This document shows positions 31,001 through 41,114 of a stretch of 64,000 bases of DNA, piece after piece; positions within the stretch are counted from its first letter, which is position 1; every line of letters begins with the position of its first letter. The notes under the pieces are model-generated. The model was not told the DNA's origin. It worked only from the letters and a program-made list of their open reading frames with translations, and ran no database searches. The DNA comes from CALZJC01 sp963781065 (GTDB taxonomy: Bacteria > Acidobacteriota > Thermoanaerobaculia > Multivoradales > JAHEKO01), in NCBI GenBank assembly GCA_963781065.1, contig CAWAET010000008.1, positions 186,001 through 250,000 on the forward strand, given 5' to 3'. Both the position numbers and the translations under genes were made by a program.

Positions 31001-34000
31001 CGGCGCCAACGCCGACGACGTGGCGGCGCAGATCCGCGACGTGACGCAGCGCGTCGGCGGGACCAACATGGCCACGTGCATCGACCTGGCGACCGACGTC
31101 CTGACCAACCAGCTGCCGATCGCGCTCAAGCGGGTGATCGATCTCTCGACCGACGGCGGCCAGACCCAGGGCGACGCCATCCGCGCCGCCAACGACGCCG
31201 TGTCGGCCGGCATCGACGCGCTCAACGCCATCGGCATCGGCAGCGGCATCAATGTCGCCTTCCTGCGCGCGATGGTGCGGCCTCAACCGGAGGGCGGCAG
31301 CGACGGGTTCCTGGTCCTGGCGCCCGACTTCCAGGCCTATGTCGACGCGATCCAGGGCAAGATCCTCAGGGAGGTCAGCCCGGACCTGGCGGTGGCGATC
31401 GACGACGGCGTCAGCGGCGCCGCGCCGGGCGCGCCGCTCACCTACCAGCTGCTGGTCACCAACAGCGGCTCGGGCGCGGTCACCGCGGTGAGCCTCACCG
31501 ACTTCGTGCCGGCCGAGCTCCAGGGCCCGGTCTACGCCGCCAGCGAAGGCGTCTTCGACCCGGCCACCGGCGAGTGGACCGGCGTCCTGTTGGAGAGCGG
31601 CACCTCGCTCGGCCTGACCGTCGCCGGCACCATCGACCCGGCGGCGCGCGGCAGTCTCGAGGCCGCGGTGACGGTGTCGCCGCCGCTGGGCGTCGTGGAT
31701 CTCGACCCGAGCGACAACAGCGCGGCCCACACCACGCCGCTGGCGCCGAGCGTCGACCTGACCCTGGCCAAGGCCGCAGTCGGCCCGTTCTTCGCGGCGC
31801 AGCCGGCGACCTATCTGCTGGACGTGGCCAACGCCGGCCCGTCGCAGACCGACGGACCGGTGGAGCTGACGGACCAGCTGCCAGCGGATCTGACCTTCGC
31901 CGGCGCGGCGGGTAGCGGCTGGGCCTGTGCCGGGGCCGCGCAGAGCGTGACCTGCACCCACCCCGGCCCGCTGGCGCCGGGCGCCGCCCTGCCGCAGGTG
32001 CAGTTGACCGCTCTGATCGCCGAGAGTGCCGCCGGCTCGGTGACCAACACGGCCGCGGTCAGCGGCCCGGAGGACGACCCGCTGCCGGGCAACAACGTGG
32101 CCGCCGCGGTCAGCCCGGTGGAGGGCATCCCCGCCCTGGCCATCGGCGACACCACGGTCATCGAGGGCGACGGAGGGACCACACCGGCCGCCCTGACCGT
32201 TGTGCTCTCCGCGGCCTCGAGCCTGGAGGTCAGCGTCGATTGGGCGACCAGCGACGGCTCGGCCACGGCCGGTGCCGACTACCTGGCCGCCGCCGGCACG
32301 CTTGTCTTCCCGCCCGGAAGCGTCCAGCAATCGATCCCGCTGGAGGTCGTGGGCGATCTGGCCTACGAGAGCGGCGAGAGCTTCTTTGTCGACCTGGGCT
32401 CAGCGCAGAACGCGCGGCTGTTCGACACCCAGGGTCTGGTCTCCATCCTCGAAGACGACGCCCCACCCGAGCTGTCCATCGACGACGTGACCCTCGGGGA
32501 GGGCGACAGCGGGCTCGCCCAGGCCGTCTTCACCGTCACCCTGACCGGCGACACGGCGATCGACGCCCAGGTCGACTACTTCACCGATGACGGCACCGCC
32601 GCCGCCCCTGGCGACTACCTGGCCGCCGCCGGCACGTTGACGGTTCCCTTCGGCACCGGCAGCGCGGCGGTCGTCGTCGAGATCGTCGGCGACACGGCGA
32701 GCGAGCCGGACGAGACGTTCTTCGTCCGGCTGGCCGGCCCGCAGAACGCGACGCTGGCCGACGGCGAGGGGCTGGGCACGATCCTGGATGACGACGCCGG
32801 GCCGCACGAGCTGTCGGTTGCCAAGGAGGACGCGCTGGCGTCGGACAACGACGGCGACGGGGTGGCGAGCCCGGGCGACGTGCTGCGCTACACGGTGACG
32901 GTGGTCAACAGCGGCGGTCTGGCGGCTACGGGAGTCGAGCTCAACGATCTGATTCCGACCCACACGGCCATCGTGCCGGGATCGGTGGCCGCGAGCCAGG
33001 GCACCGTGCTGGGTGAGGATCCCGTGGTTGTGGCTCTGGGCGACGTTCCGGCAGGTGTGACGGCGACGGTGACCTTCGACGTCACCATCGACGACCCGGT
33101 GCCGCCGGGGACCATGGACGTGGTCAACCAGGGCACGGTGACCAGCGTCGAGCTACCGGCGGTGCTCACCGACGACCCGGCGCTGGGTGGCGACGCCGAC
33201 CCGACGGTGACCATGATCCAGGCCGCGCCCGACCTGGTGGCCGAGAAGAGCGACGCCCTGGCGGTCGACGCCGACGGCGACGGCGTGCCCAGCCCGGGCG
33301 ACACGCTGGAGTACACGGTTACTCTGACCAACGCCGGCAACACCTCGGCCACCCTCGTGGCGTTCGCCGACACCATCCCCGTGCATACAGCGGTAGTGGC
33401 CGGCTCGGTGACCACCACCCAGGGCACGGTCGAGGGCGAGGATCCGGTCGAGGTGACGGTGGGCGAGATCGCCGGTGGCGGCGCCTCGGCGACCGTCATC
33501 TTCCGGGTGGTGATCGACAACCCGGTGCCGGCCGGGGTGATGGATGTCGTCAACCAGGGCTTGGCGACCAGTGCCGAGCTGCCTCCGGTGCTGACCGACG
33601 ACCCGGATCCGGCCGGCGACGCCGATCCCACCGAGACCATGATCCGCGCCGAGCCCGAGCTGGTGGTGGAGAAGACCGACCTGCTGTTCACCGACGTCGA
33701 CGGCGACGCGCTGGCCAGCCCCGGCGACGAGCTGCTCTACCGGGTCAAGATCACCAACGCCGGCAACACCTCGGCGACCGCGGTGGCGCTGACCGACCCG
33801 CTGCCCGACAAAACCACCGTGGTGGCCGGCTCGGTGCAGGCCTCGCAGGGCACGGTCGAGGGCGAGGACCCGGTCGAGGTCGACCTGGGCGAGATCCCGG
33901 GCGGCGACGGCGAGGCGTTGGTCACCTTCCGGGTGCGGGTCGACGATCCCTTCCCGGCGACCGCCACCGCGGTGGCCAACCAGGCAGTCGTGGCCAGCGC

Positions 34001-36428
34001 CGAGCTCGCCGACGTCGCCTCCGACGATCCGGACACGCCGGCCGCGGATGACGCCACCGCCACCGACGTCTTCATCACGCCGGCCATCGCGGTGGCCGAC
34101 GCGACCGAGCTCGAGGCCGACGCCGCGGCCGCCGGGCTGGCCTTCGAGCTGACCCTGTCCGGGCCGTCGAACCGCGAAGTGCGGGTCGACTACGCCACCG
34201 CCGACGGCACCGCCCTGGCGGGGCTCGACTACCAGGCCGCCGCCGGCACGGTGATCCTGACGCCGGGCGAGAGCTCCACGACTGTGGTGGTCGGCGGCCT
34301 CGACGACCTCCTCGACGAGCTGGACGAGAGTTTCACCCTGGCGCTTTCCGATCCCACCGGCGGCACGCTGGCCGACGCCGAGGCCACGGGCACGATCCTC
34401 GACGACGACCCACCGCCGCAGGTCGCGATCGGCGACGTGACGGTGGGCGAGGGTGACGTCGGCACGGTGCCGGCGGTCTTCACCGTCGCCCTGTCGGCGC
34501 CGAGCTCGTTCGCGGTTTCGGTGGACTACGCCACCGCCGACCTCACCGCCAGCGCCGGCGACGACTACCAGGCGAGCGCCGGCACGCTCGAGATCCCCGC
34601 CGGCGCCGTCTCGGCCGCCATCGCGATCGACGTCCTGGGCGACCTGGACGACGAGCCCGACGAGACCTTCCGGGTGCTGCTCACCAACCCGCTCCGGGCG
34701 GTCCTCGCCGACCCCGAGGGGCTGGGAACCATCCTCGACGACGATGCGCCCGGGATCACGATCGACGACGTAGAGGTGGCTGAGGGCGATGACGGCGACA
34801 CCGTCCAGGCGGTCTTCACGCTGGAGCTGTCGTCGCCCGCTGAGAGCGAGGTGAGCGTCGATTACGCCACCGCCGACGGCACCGCCGGCGCCGGCGCCGA
34901 CTACCAGGCTGCCGCCGGAACCCTGACGATCGCGGCCGGCGAGACCACGGCGACGCTGGCGGTGACGGTGCTCGGCGACCTGCTGCTCGAGAACGACGAG
35001 ACCTTCACCTTGGAGCTGTCGAACGCGGTCGCGGGCCGCCTGGTCGATGCCGCCGGCGAGGCCACCATCCTCGACGACGAGGACTGCCCCGGCCCCAACT
35101 TGCTGGCCAATCCGGGCGCCGAGGCGGACCGGCGCTGCGGCGAGCTGCCCGGTTGGACGCCGGTCCTGGGAGACGGCTGGCAGGCGCGCTACGCCGAGCC
35201 GGACCCGTTCGCCGGCCAGGCCTACTTCTGGGCCGGCTCGGGCGATCTCGCCGAGCTGCTCCAGGACGTCGACCTGGCCGCTTACGGCGCCGCGATAGCC
35301 TCCGGCAACCAGAGCTTCCGTTTCAGCGGCCGGGTGCGCACCTTCGACGAGGTGCCCGGCGACAACGCCCGGATCGTCGTCGAGTACCGCGACGCCAGCA
35401 ACGCGGTGGTGCTCGACGCCTGGGACTCGGGCGAGATCGCCAGCCCCAGCGCCTGGCTCGAAGTGGCCGACGAGCGCCCGGCGCCGGCCGGCACCGGCTG
35501 GATCCGCGTCCGCCTGCTGGCCACCCGGCTGGGCTCGGCGCCCGAGAACGACGGCTATTTCGACGCCCTGTCGCTGATCTCGCTGCGCCAACCGGTGATC
35601 ACCGCCGGCGACGCCCAGGTGCCCGAGGGCGACGTCGGCGCCGCGGCGGCGGTCTTCCCGCTGACCCTCCATTGCGCGGTCGGCGGCGAGACCGCGCTGC
35701 TGGTCGAGACCGCTGACGGCTCGGCCCTGGCCGGCGAAGACTATGCCGCGCTGCCGGCCACGCCGCTTGCTTTCGCCGCCGGCGAGACCGGGCTGGACGT
35801 GCCGGTCACCATCTTTGGCGACCTGTTGGCGGAGCCGGACGAGACCTTCGCCCTGCTCCTCTCTGGCGCACCGCAGGCCGTTCTGCTGGACGCCGCGGGC
35901 GAGGGCGTCATCCTCGACGACGACCGTCCGCCCTTCTGCCAGCGCTCGCGCGGCTACTGGAAGAAGCACCCCGGGGATTGGGCGATCGCGTCCTTGCGAG
36001 TGGGCTGCGACATCTACGACGAGGCCGGCATGCTCTGCCTGCTCGAGTCCGGCGGCTCCGACGCCGCGACCAAGCTGGCGCGCGAACTGGTCGCCACGCG
36101 GCTCAACCTGGCCGCCGGCTCGAGTCCGTTGATCCTGCCGGTGGCCGACGAGGCCGACGTCTTCCTCGCCGCCTGGCCGCCGGGCAGCGATCCTCGCGGT
36201 GACGCCCGCCGCGAGGCGAACCGGCTGAAGGACCTGCTCGACGACTACAACAACGCCGACTGCGACGACGATTCGGACAGCGATTCCGATTCCGACAGCG
36301 ACTCCGACTCCGACGGCGACTCGGACTCCGACGGGGATTCAGACTCCGACCGTGACGCCGACACGGATGCGGTGGCCGTGGCCACCCCTGGCCGACGCGG
36401 CGCCCCCAGCGTCTGTCGGCCGCGGTGA
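22064..36428 (+). CDS. Giant secreted Calx-beta adhesin with vWA, DUF11-like and Asp/Ser-rich tail; four frame breaks
   Basis: The repaired product has about 4786 residues, from a GTG with a signal peptide (LLPAALLAAGMAWLAAPGSASA). The order is: two jelly-roll-like modules; 20 Calx-beta repeats in several blocks (signature VDYATADGTA..GADY..AAGTL, ending ILDDD); four NLLANPGAE-type modules at about 24.2, 25.7, 30.0 and 35.1 kb; and a segment YVNRFQATERGGMTFVGNT near 27.2 kb. DUF11-like repeats (YTVTLTNAGNTSATLVAF) lie at 28.2 and 31.4-34 kb. A vWA domain with MIDAS DASGS lies at 30.8 kb, a SRGYWKKHPGDWA domain at 35.95 kb, and an Asp/Ser tail closes the protein. Breaks at 26249, 26985, 27060 and 28160 are each one extra base; deleting them leaves exactly 4787 codons. 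It is probably a calcium-stabilised surface or matrix adhesin. No anchor motif is recognised. Confidence 0.88.
36264..36368 (+). repeat. Asp/Ser dipeptide repeat at the end of the giant adhesin
   Basis: About 35 codons encode a nearly pure alternation of Asp with Ser or Gly (SDSDSDSDSDSDGDSDSDG). Synonymous codons vary (TCC, TCG, AGC; GAC, GAT), so selection acts on the peptide, not on a DNA repeat. Similar tails act as flexible wall-spanning stalks in staphylococcal Clf/Sdr proteins. Here it is followed by only about 20 residues and no LPXTG or PEP-CTERM motif. Confidence 0.85.
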
Positions 36429-36456
36429 TCGCTTGCCGGCTCCGCCCCCGCGGCCG

Positions 36457-37173
36457 TCAGCCGAGGTCGACGATCCAGGCCTCGGGCACCGCGCTCTCGA
36501 CCACGTGCCGTGCCAGGTTCGACCAGCGGCGGCAGCCGTCGATGACGGCGCTGTCGGCGCTGGCCACCACCTCGGGCGCTTCGGTCAGCACCCGGTCGGT
36601 GCGGTCGGTCAGCTCGACGGCCCACTCGGGCCGCTCACCCGCCACCCGCTCCTCGATCAGCGCCCGCAGCCGGCCGCTGTTCGAGACTGGCCGGTCGAGC
36701 AGCCAGCGCACCCGCGAGCAGCCGGCGGCGGCAAGGGCGGCGGCGATCAGCGCCACCGCCTGGTGGGTCACCTTCACCCGCCGGTAGTGCCCGCTCATCG
36801 CCGCCAGGTCACGCAGGACCCGGTCCCGGGCGAGCAGCAGCACGCCGCCCGAAAGCGCCGCTTCGACGGTGAGCAGCACGTTGTAGCCGTCGACGACGAT
36901 CGGCTGGCCGGCCAGGTCGGCGACCTCGATGCGGGTGCGCTCGCGCCGGGCACGGTCCTCATCGGCCGCGGCACAGCGCTGCAGCGCCTTGCGCTGGCGG
37001 TCGCGCAGCGCGTGGCGGTCCCCGACCAGCTTCAGCCCGGCCTTCGCCGAGTAACCCCGGCCGAGCAGCCAGGAGAGATCGGCCACCGCCCGGCGCAAGG
37101 TGCTCACCGCGGCCGGCGAAAAGCAGTCGCGGTCCTTGGGGTGGGCGCCTCGCAGCGTACGACGATCCGGCAC
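36457..37173 (-). CDS. DUF434/DUF5616 family protein
   Basis: This 238-residue protein contains a short DUF434 region (FSPAAVSTLRRAVADLSWLLGRGYSAKAGLKLVGDR is its landmark zone, residues 18-52). A DUF5616-type domain follows with VVDGYNVLLTVEAALSGG, MSGHYRRVKVTHQAV and LLDRPVSNSGRLRALI. The conserved Asp residues (VVDGYN, LLDRPVSNSG, ASADSAVID) are arranged like a PIN/NYN-type nuclease centre, so nucleic-acid cleavage is possible; the family is uncharacterised. The GTG start at 37173 follows the response-regulator stop codon by 5 nt, so both genes probably form one transcript. Confidence 0.82.
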   Translation of the reverse strand: MPDRRTLRGAHPKDRDCFSPAAVSTLRRAVADLSWLLGRGYSAKAGLKLVGDRHALRDRQRKALQRCAAADEDRARRERTRIEVADLAGQPIVVDGYNVLLTVEAALSGGVLLLARDRVLRDLAAMSGHYRRVKVTHQAVALIAAALAAAGCSRVRWLLDRPVSNSGRLRALIEERVAGERPEWAVELTDRTDRVLTEAPEVVASADSAVIDGCRRWSNLARHVVESAVPEAWIVDLG

Positions 37174-37178
37174 GCGGG

Positions 37179-38525
37179 CTAGTACTCGATCCCGTAGCTC
37201 TTGATCTTGTTGCTCAGCGTCTTGACGTCGATGCCCAGCAGCCGCGCCGCCGGCGCCTTCTTGCCGGCGGTGTAGTCGAGGGCGCGGACGATGTGCAGCC
37301 GTTCCATCTCGGACAGCGGCAGCGGGATGTCGATCGAGCGCGACTCGAAGGTCACCGAGGGCTGCAGCGCCGGCGGCAGGTCGTCGGGCAGGATGATGTC
37401 GCCGACCGAGAGCAGGCAGACGCTCTCGATGGTGTTGGCCAGTTCGCGCACGTTGCCCGGCCAGTGGTACTGCATCAGCAGCGCCAGGGCGCGGCGCGAG
37501 ATCTCTTTGGGCGGCTGACCGATGATCCGGGAGCGCGCCAAGAACTCTGTCACCAGGCCGGGGATGTCCTCCCGGCGGTCGCGCAGCGGCGGCACATCGA
37601 TGTGCACCACGTTGAGGCGGAAGTAGAGGTCCTGGCGGAAGCGGCCGTCGCGCACCTCCTGCTTGAGGCTCTTGTTGGTTGCGGTCAGCACCCGGGCGTC
37701 CACCCGGTGCAGGCGCGTGCCGCCGACCCGGCGCAGCTCGCCGCTGTCGAGCACCTGCAGCAGCTTGGCCTGCATCGCGGCGGTCAGTTCGCCGACCTCG
37801 TCGAGAAAGAGCGTGCCCTGGTCCGCCACCTCGAACAGGCCGGGCTTGGTGCCGCTGGCGCCGGTGAAGGCACCCTTCTCGTGGCCGAACAGTTCGCTCT
37901 CGAGCAGCTGCTCCTGCAGGGCGCCGCAGTTGATGTGCACAAACGGCCGCTCGGCGCGGTCGCTGCCCTGGTGGATGACCCGCGCTACCAGCCCCTTGCC
38001 GGCACCGGTCTCGCCGTGGATCATCACCGAACTCGGCGAGGCGGCCACCCGCTCGATGCGTTCCAGGACGGCCGCCATCTTCGGGCTCTTGGCGATCACC
38101 GTGGTCGCCGCCTCCTGCCGCGAGACGATTAGCTTGAGCGCCGAGTTCTCGCGCCGCAGGCTCGAAGTGCTGGCCGCCCGCTCTCCAACCCGTCGCAGCG
38201 CCTCGGGATCGGCCGGCTTGGCGAGATAGTGGAACGCTCCCAGCTTGACCGCCGTCACCGCCTCTTCGGGCGAAGGCGACGCCGTCAGGATCACCACTTC
38301 GGGCGGGCTGTCGCCGCCCCGGGCCTCGGCGATCGCGTCGAGTCCGGCTTCGCCGGCGAGCGCCAGATCGAGCAGCAGCAGGTCGAAGTGGTCGGACTTG
38401 AGGCGCCGCCGGCCTTCCTCCCAGGTACGGGCGGTGGCGATCCGGAAGGCGCCGCCGGCGAGGGCCTGCTGGGTCCCGCCATCGCCGTCCGCGTCGACGA
38501 CCAATACCTCACTCTTGTCCGTCAT
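37179..38525 (-). CDS. NtrC-type sigma-54 response regulator
   Basis: The protein has 448 residues. The receiver domain (1-115) has the acidic pair in VVDAD, phospho-acceptor D53 (LLLDLALAG), Thr in VILTAS and K103 (LAKPAD). A linker leads to the AAA+ domain (about 140-375) with Walker A GETGAGK, sigma-54 contact loop GAFTGA (ELFGHEKGAFTGASGTK), Walker B TLFLDEVGEL, and the sensor arginines RFRQDLYFRL and HWPGNVREL. The C-terminus is a Fis-type HTH (HIVRALDYTAGKKAPAARLL). It activates sigma-54 promoters when phosphorylated. No histidine kinase gene is adjacent. The ATG at 38525 is chosen because the receiver strand starts right after it. TAGGAT at 38544-38549 (minus strand) may be its -10 box. 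Confidence 0.94.
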   Translation of the reverse strand: MTDKSEVLVVDADGDGGTQQALAGGAFRIATARTWEEGRRRLKSDHFDLLLLDLALAGEAGLDAIAEARGGDSPPEVVILTASPSPEEAVTAVKLGAFHYLAKPADPEALRRVGERAASTSSLRRENSALKLIVSRQEAATTVIAKSPKMAAVLERIERVAASPSSVMIHGETGAGKGLVARVIHQGSDRAERPFVHINCGALQEQLLESELFGHEKGAFTGASGTKPGLFEVADQGTLFLDEVGELTAAMQAKLLQVLDSGELRRVGGTRLHRVDARVLTATNKSLKQEVRDGRFRQDLYFRLNVVHIDVPPLRDRREDIPGLVTEFLARSRIIGQPPKEISRRALALLMQYHWPGNVRELANTIESVCLLSVGDIILPDDLPPALQPSVTFESRSIDIPLPLSEMERLHIVRALDYTAGKKAPAARLLGIDVKTLSNKIKSYGIEY

Positions 38526-38568
38526 CGGTTTCTCTAGGCCCAAATCCTACACCGGTGGACGGTGCCCT

Positions 38569-39759
38569 TCACTCGCGCCAGCGGCGTACCACCAGCCAGC
38601 CGACCACCGCCATGGCGATCTCGATGGCGCCGCAGACGGCGAAGGCGAAGCCGAATCCGCGCGCCGCGTAGATCGCGCCGCCGACCAGCGGACCCAGGGC
38701 GAAGCCCAGCGAACCGGCGAGGTTGAAGCCACCCATGGCGCTGCCGCGGGTGGCCGGATCGCTCAGCTGCGAGGTCAGCAGGATCGCCGGCGGGAACATC
38801 ACGGCGGCAAATACCCCCAAGCCGATCATCACCCACCAGAGGGTGTACAACTCGGAGTAGCCCACGAAGCACAGCAGCAGGCCGTAGAGCAGGGAGCCCA
38901 GCAGTAGCGGCCGGTAGGGCCCGGTGTGCTCGACCATCCTGCCGGTGAAGTACTGGAAGAGCGCGAACGGGAGCAGAAACAAGGCCAGATAGCGGCCGCG
39001 AACAGCCGGATCGGAGGCGCCCAGCGAGTCGACGTAGAGCGGGAAGATGACCACGAACAGGCCCACCGCGAGGCGATCGACGAAGTGGAAGGCAAGTGGC
39101 AGCATCAGGCGGGGTCGCGAGCGCAGCGCGCCGAGGATCTCGGCGGTGCGCGGGGCCCGGTGCCGGCGAACGGGCTCGGGCAGGGCCAGGGCGCACAGCG
39201 CCAGCAGCGCGAACAGCGCCGCCGCCACCACCAGAGGCGCGCGCGGTCCCTGCCAGCGGGTCAGATAGCCGCCCACCGGGGCGCCCAGGGCGACGCCGAA
39301 GATCAGAGCGGCGCCCATCAGGCCCATGTTGCGGCCCCGCTGGCCGCCGGGTTGATCGACCACCGAAGCCATGACCAGCGACCAGCCCATCACCGCGAAC
39401 GCGCCCTGGAAGAAGCGCAGGGTCAGCAGGACCGGCACCGAGTCGACCAGGATGTAGGAGGCGTACACCAGCGCGGCGAGAGCGAAGCCGATGACCACGA
39501 AGGGCCGCCGGCGCCCGAGGCGGTCGCTGAGGAGGCCCCACAGCGGCGCGAACAGGATGTAGGCGAAGGTCTCGACCGAGAAGAACAGGCTGGCGTCGGT
39601 GACCGTGCCGCCGAGCTCGCCGATGATGAACTCTTTCAGCCCGGCTACCACCAGCGTCAGGTTGAACATCGCCCCCAGCAGCAGCAGGCATGGCAGCAGG
39701 ATCCGGCCGATGCCGGGCGTAGCTCCAGGGGCGGTCGGGAGGGTGGTCTCGGTTGGCAT
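38569..39759 (-). CDS. Major facilitator superfamily transporter
   Basis: The protein has 396 residues and about 12 transmembrane helices in two halves. The MFS signature after TM2 is LSDRLGRRRPFVVIGF, and an equivalent loop occurs in the second half. The ATG at 39759 gives a short N-terminal tail before TM1 (ILLPCLLLLGAMFNLTLVVAGL). The family exports drugs or moves small solutes with protons. Substrate is not predictable. It is upstream of and collinear with the sigma-54 regulator gene. The terminator upstream at 39808-39838 suggests that its own promoter lies in the 39760-39807 gap. Confidence 0.88.
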   Translation of the reverse strand: MPTETTLPTAPGATPGIGRILLPCLLLLGAMFNLTLVVAGLKEFIIGELGGTVTDASLFFSVETFAYILFAPLWGLLSDRLGRRRPFVVIGFALAALVYASYILVDSVPVLLTLRFFQGAFAVMGWSLVMASVVDQPGGQRGRNMGLMGAALIFGVALGAPVGGYLTRWQGPRAPLVVAAALFALLALCALALPEPVRRHRAPRTAEILGALRSRPRLMLPLAFHFVDRLAVGLFVVIFPLYVDSLGASDPAVRGRYLALFLLPFALFQYFTGRMVEHTGPYRPLLLGSLLYGLLLCFVGYSELYTLWWVMIGLGVFAAVMFPPAILLTSQLSDPATRGSAMGGFNLAGSLGFALGPLVGGAIYAARGFGFAFAVCGAIEIAMAVVGWLVVRRWRE

Positions 39760-39807
39760 GGGAGGCCCGCGGCCGGCACCGCGGCCGGCCGCCGTCGGAC
39801 AACAAAC

Positions 39808-39838
39808 GACGCGGCCGGGCGTCTCGCCCGGCCGCGTC
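39808..39838 (-). terminator. Intrinsic terminator
   Basis: A perfect 14-bp stem (GACGCGGCCGGGCG with its complement) closes a 3-nt loop. On the minus strand it is followed by GTTTGTTGT, a U-rich tail, whereas the plus-strand flank is not T-rich. It ends the transcript carrying psuG. Confidence 0.75.
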
Positions 39839-39859
39839 TCGATCACGACTACGTGGCGG

Positions 39860-39919
39860 CTACTCGTCCGGCGCTTCGAACCCGGGCAGTTTCTCACACT
39901 CGGCGGTCTCCCCGTTCAC
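39860..39919 (-). other. Possible short Cys-containing open frame between psuG and its terminator
   Basis: The 26 codons before the TAG at 39860 encode EAGCECTVNGETAECEKLPG followed by FEAPDE. Nearly all have G or C in the third position, as real genes here do, and the stop codon lies 21 nt before the intrinsic terminator. The only start codon seen is an internal GTG at 39919, giving 19 residues. The upstream frame has no start codon and overlaps psuG. It may be a tiny gene, a remnant, or chance. Confidence 0.25.
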
Positions 39920-39968
39920 CGTGCACTCGCAGCCGGCCTCTCGCCCGCCGGGGCCTGTGCGGCGGTCG

Positions 39969-40874
39969 CTACGCCTCGCCGGCAGCCAGGGTCGTCGCGA
40001 TGGCCGCCGCGACGCCGGCGTTGTTGGCCAGCAGGGCCAGGTTGGCCGCCACCGCCCGGCCGCCGCTTGCCCGGGAGAGCCGGTCGAGCAGGAACGGCGT
40101 TGTTGCCGGCCCCGTGATCCCGGCGTCGCGCGCCTCGCGCAGGGCGCGGTCGATCAGCGGCTCGACCAGGGCCGGATCCAGCTCGCTGGCGGCGGGCGGC
40201 GGCACGGCGACCACGACGCCGGTCCGTTCGACCCGCCAGTGGGCGCTCAGGACGGCGGCGGCGCCGGCGGCGTCGTCGACCCGGTGCTCGAGCGCGAGCC
40301 CGCTGCGGCGGGAGTAGAAGGCCGGCAGCTCGGATGTGCCCCAGCCGATCACCGGCACTCCCAGGGTCTCGAGCAGCTCGAGGGTTCGCGGCAGGTCGAG
40401 GACCGCCTTGGCGCCGCTGCAGACCACCGCCAGCGCCGTCTTGCCGATCTGCGGCAGGTCGGCCGAGACGTCGACGCCGGGCGGGTCGCCCCGATGCACG
40501 CCGCCGATACCCCCGGTGGCGAGCAGCCGGAGGCCGGCGGCGGCGGCCGCCGTCAAGGTGGCGGAGACGGTGGTGCCGCCGAGCCCGCCCGAGGCCAGCG
40601 CCGGCCCGAGGTCGCGCCGGCTGACCTTGACCACCCCGGCGGCCCGCGACAGGTCCTCGGTCTCGCCGGCGTCGAGACCCACGACCAGCCGGCCGCGCAT
40701 GACGGCGACCATCGCCGGTACCGCGCCGGCGTCCCGGCACGCGGCCGCCATGGCCCGCGCGGCCGCGAGCCCGTGCGGCGCCGGCAACCCGTGGGTCAGG
40801 AAGGCGGACTCGAGCGCCACCACCGGCCGGCCCTCGGCAAGGGCCGCGGCAACTGCGGGGCGCACGTCGAGCAT
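39969..40874 (-). CDS. psuG: Pseudouridine-5'-phosphate glycosidase
   Basis: The 301-residue enzyme splits pseudouridine 5'-phosphate into uracil and ribose 5-phosphate, for salvage of modified RNA. Family landmarks are VVALESAFLTHGLPAPHGL near the start, VKVSRRDLGPALASGGLGGTTVSAT, LLATGGIGGVHRG, DLPQIGKTALAVVCSGAKAVLD (Lys in the active site), VIGWGTSELPAFYSRRSGL, and the C-terminal ITGPATTPFLLDRL. The length and motifs match intact PsuG. The kinase partner PsuK is not next to it. It is followed by a strong terminator and preceded by a small membrane-protein gene on the same strand. Confidence 0.93.
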   Translation of the reverse strand: MLDVRPAVAAALAEGRPVVALESAFLTHGLPAPHGLAAARAMAAACRDAGAVPAMVAVMRGRLVVGLDAGETEDLSRAAGVVKVSRRDLGPALASGGLGGTTVSATLTAAAAAGLRLLATGGIGGVHRGDPPGVDVSADLPQIGKTALAVVCSGAKAVLDLPRTLELLETLGVPVIGWGTSELPAFYSRRSGLALEHRVDDAAGAAAVLSAHWRVERTGVVVAVPPPAASELDPALVEPLIDRALREARDAGITGPATTPFLLDRLSRASGGRAVAANLALLANNAGVAAAIATTLAAGEA

Positions 40875-40897
40875 CGCGTCGCGCGAGCGCCGCCCGG

Positions 40898-41098
40898 TCA
40901 GCTGGCCGACGGGCCCCGGAGCACCCGGGCCGGTAGCCGGAGCAGGGCTCGCAGCAGCTCGAGCACGCCGTCGACGGCGATGCCGAGCAGGCGGAAGGGC
41001 AGCAGCAGGAGCCAGACGATCGGATAGAGCAACAGGGCCAGCAACGCCAGCGGCCAGCAGAAGATCAGCAGCAGCAGCCAGAGCAGAAAAGTCTTCAT
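40898..41098 (-). CDS. Small hydrophobic membrane protein
   Basis: The protein has 66 residues, nearly all membrane: two or three helices (LLWLLLLIFCWPLALLALLL, IVWLLLLPFRLLGIAVDGVL) and an amphipathic basic tail. The ATG at 41098 has a GAGGAGCGCGCCG leader with a good ribosome site. It lies between psuG and the PilZ protein, 16 nt behind the latter, and is probably co-transcribed. No family is recognised. Confidence 0.65.
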   Translation of the reverse strand: MKTFLLWLLLLIFCWPLALLALLLYPIVWLLLLPFRLLGIAVDGVLELLRALLRLPARVLRGPSAS

Positions 41099-41114
41099 CG
41101 GCGCGCTCCTCGGG

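Noticed and set aside
23200..35900. Possible CRISPR-like or satellite DNA because of regular repeats
   Set aside because: The repeats are about 300 nt, diverged and in frame, with conservation in the protein sequence only.
36264..36368. Simple DNA microsatellite
   Set aside because: Synonymous codons alternate irregularly, so the repeat is maintained as Asp/Ser peptide.
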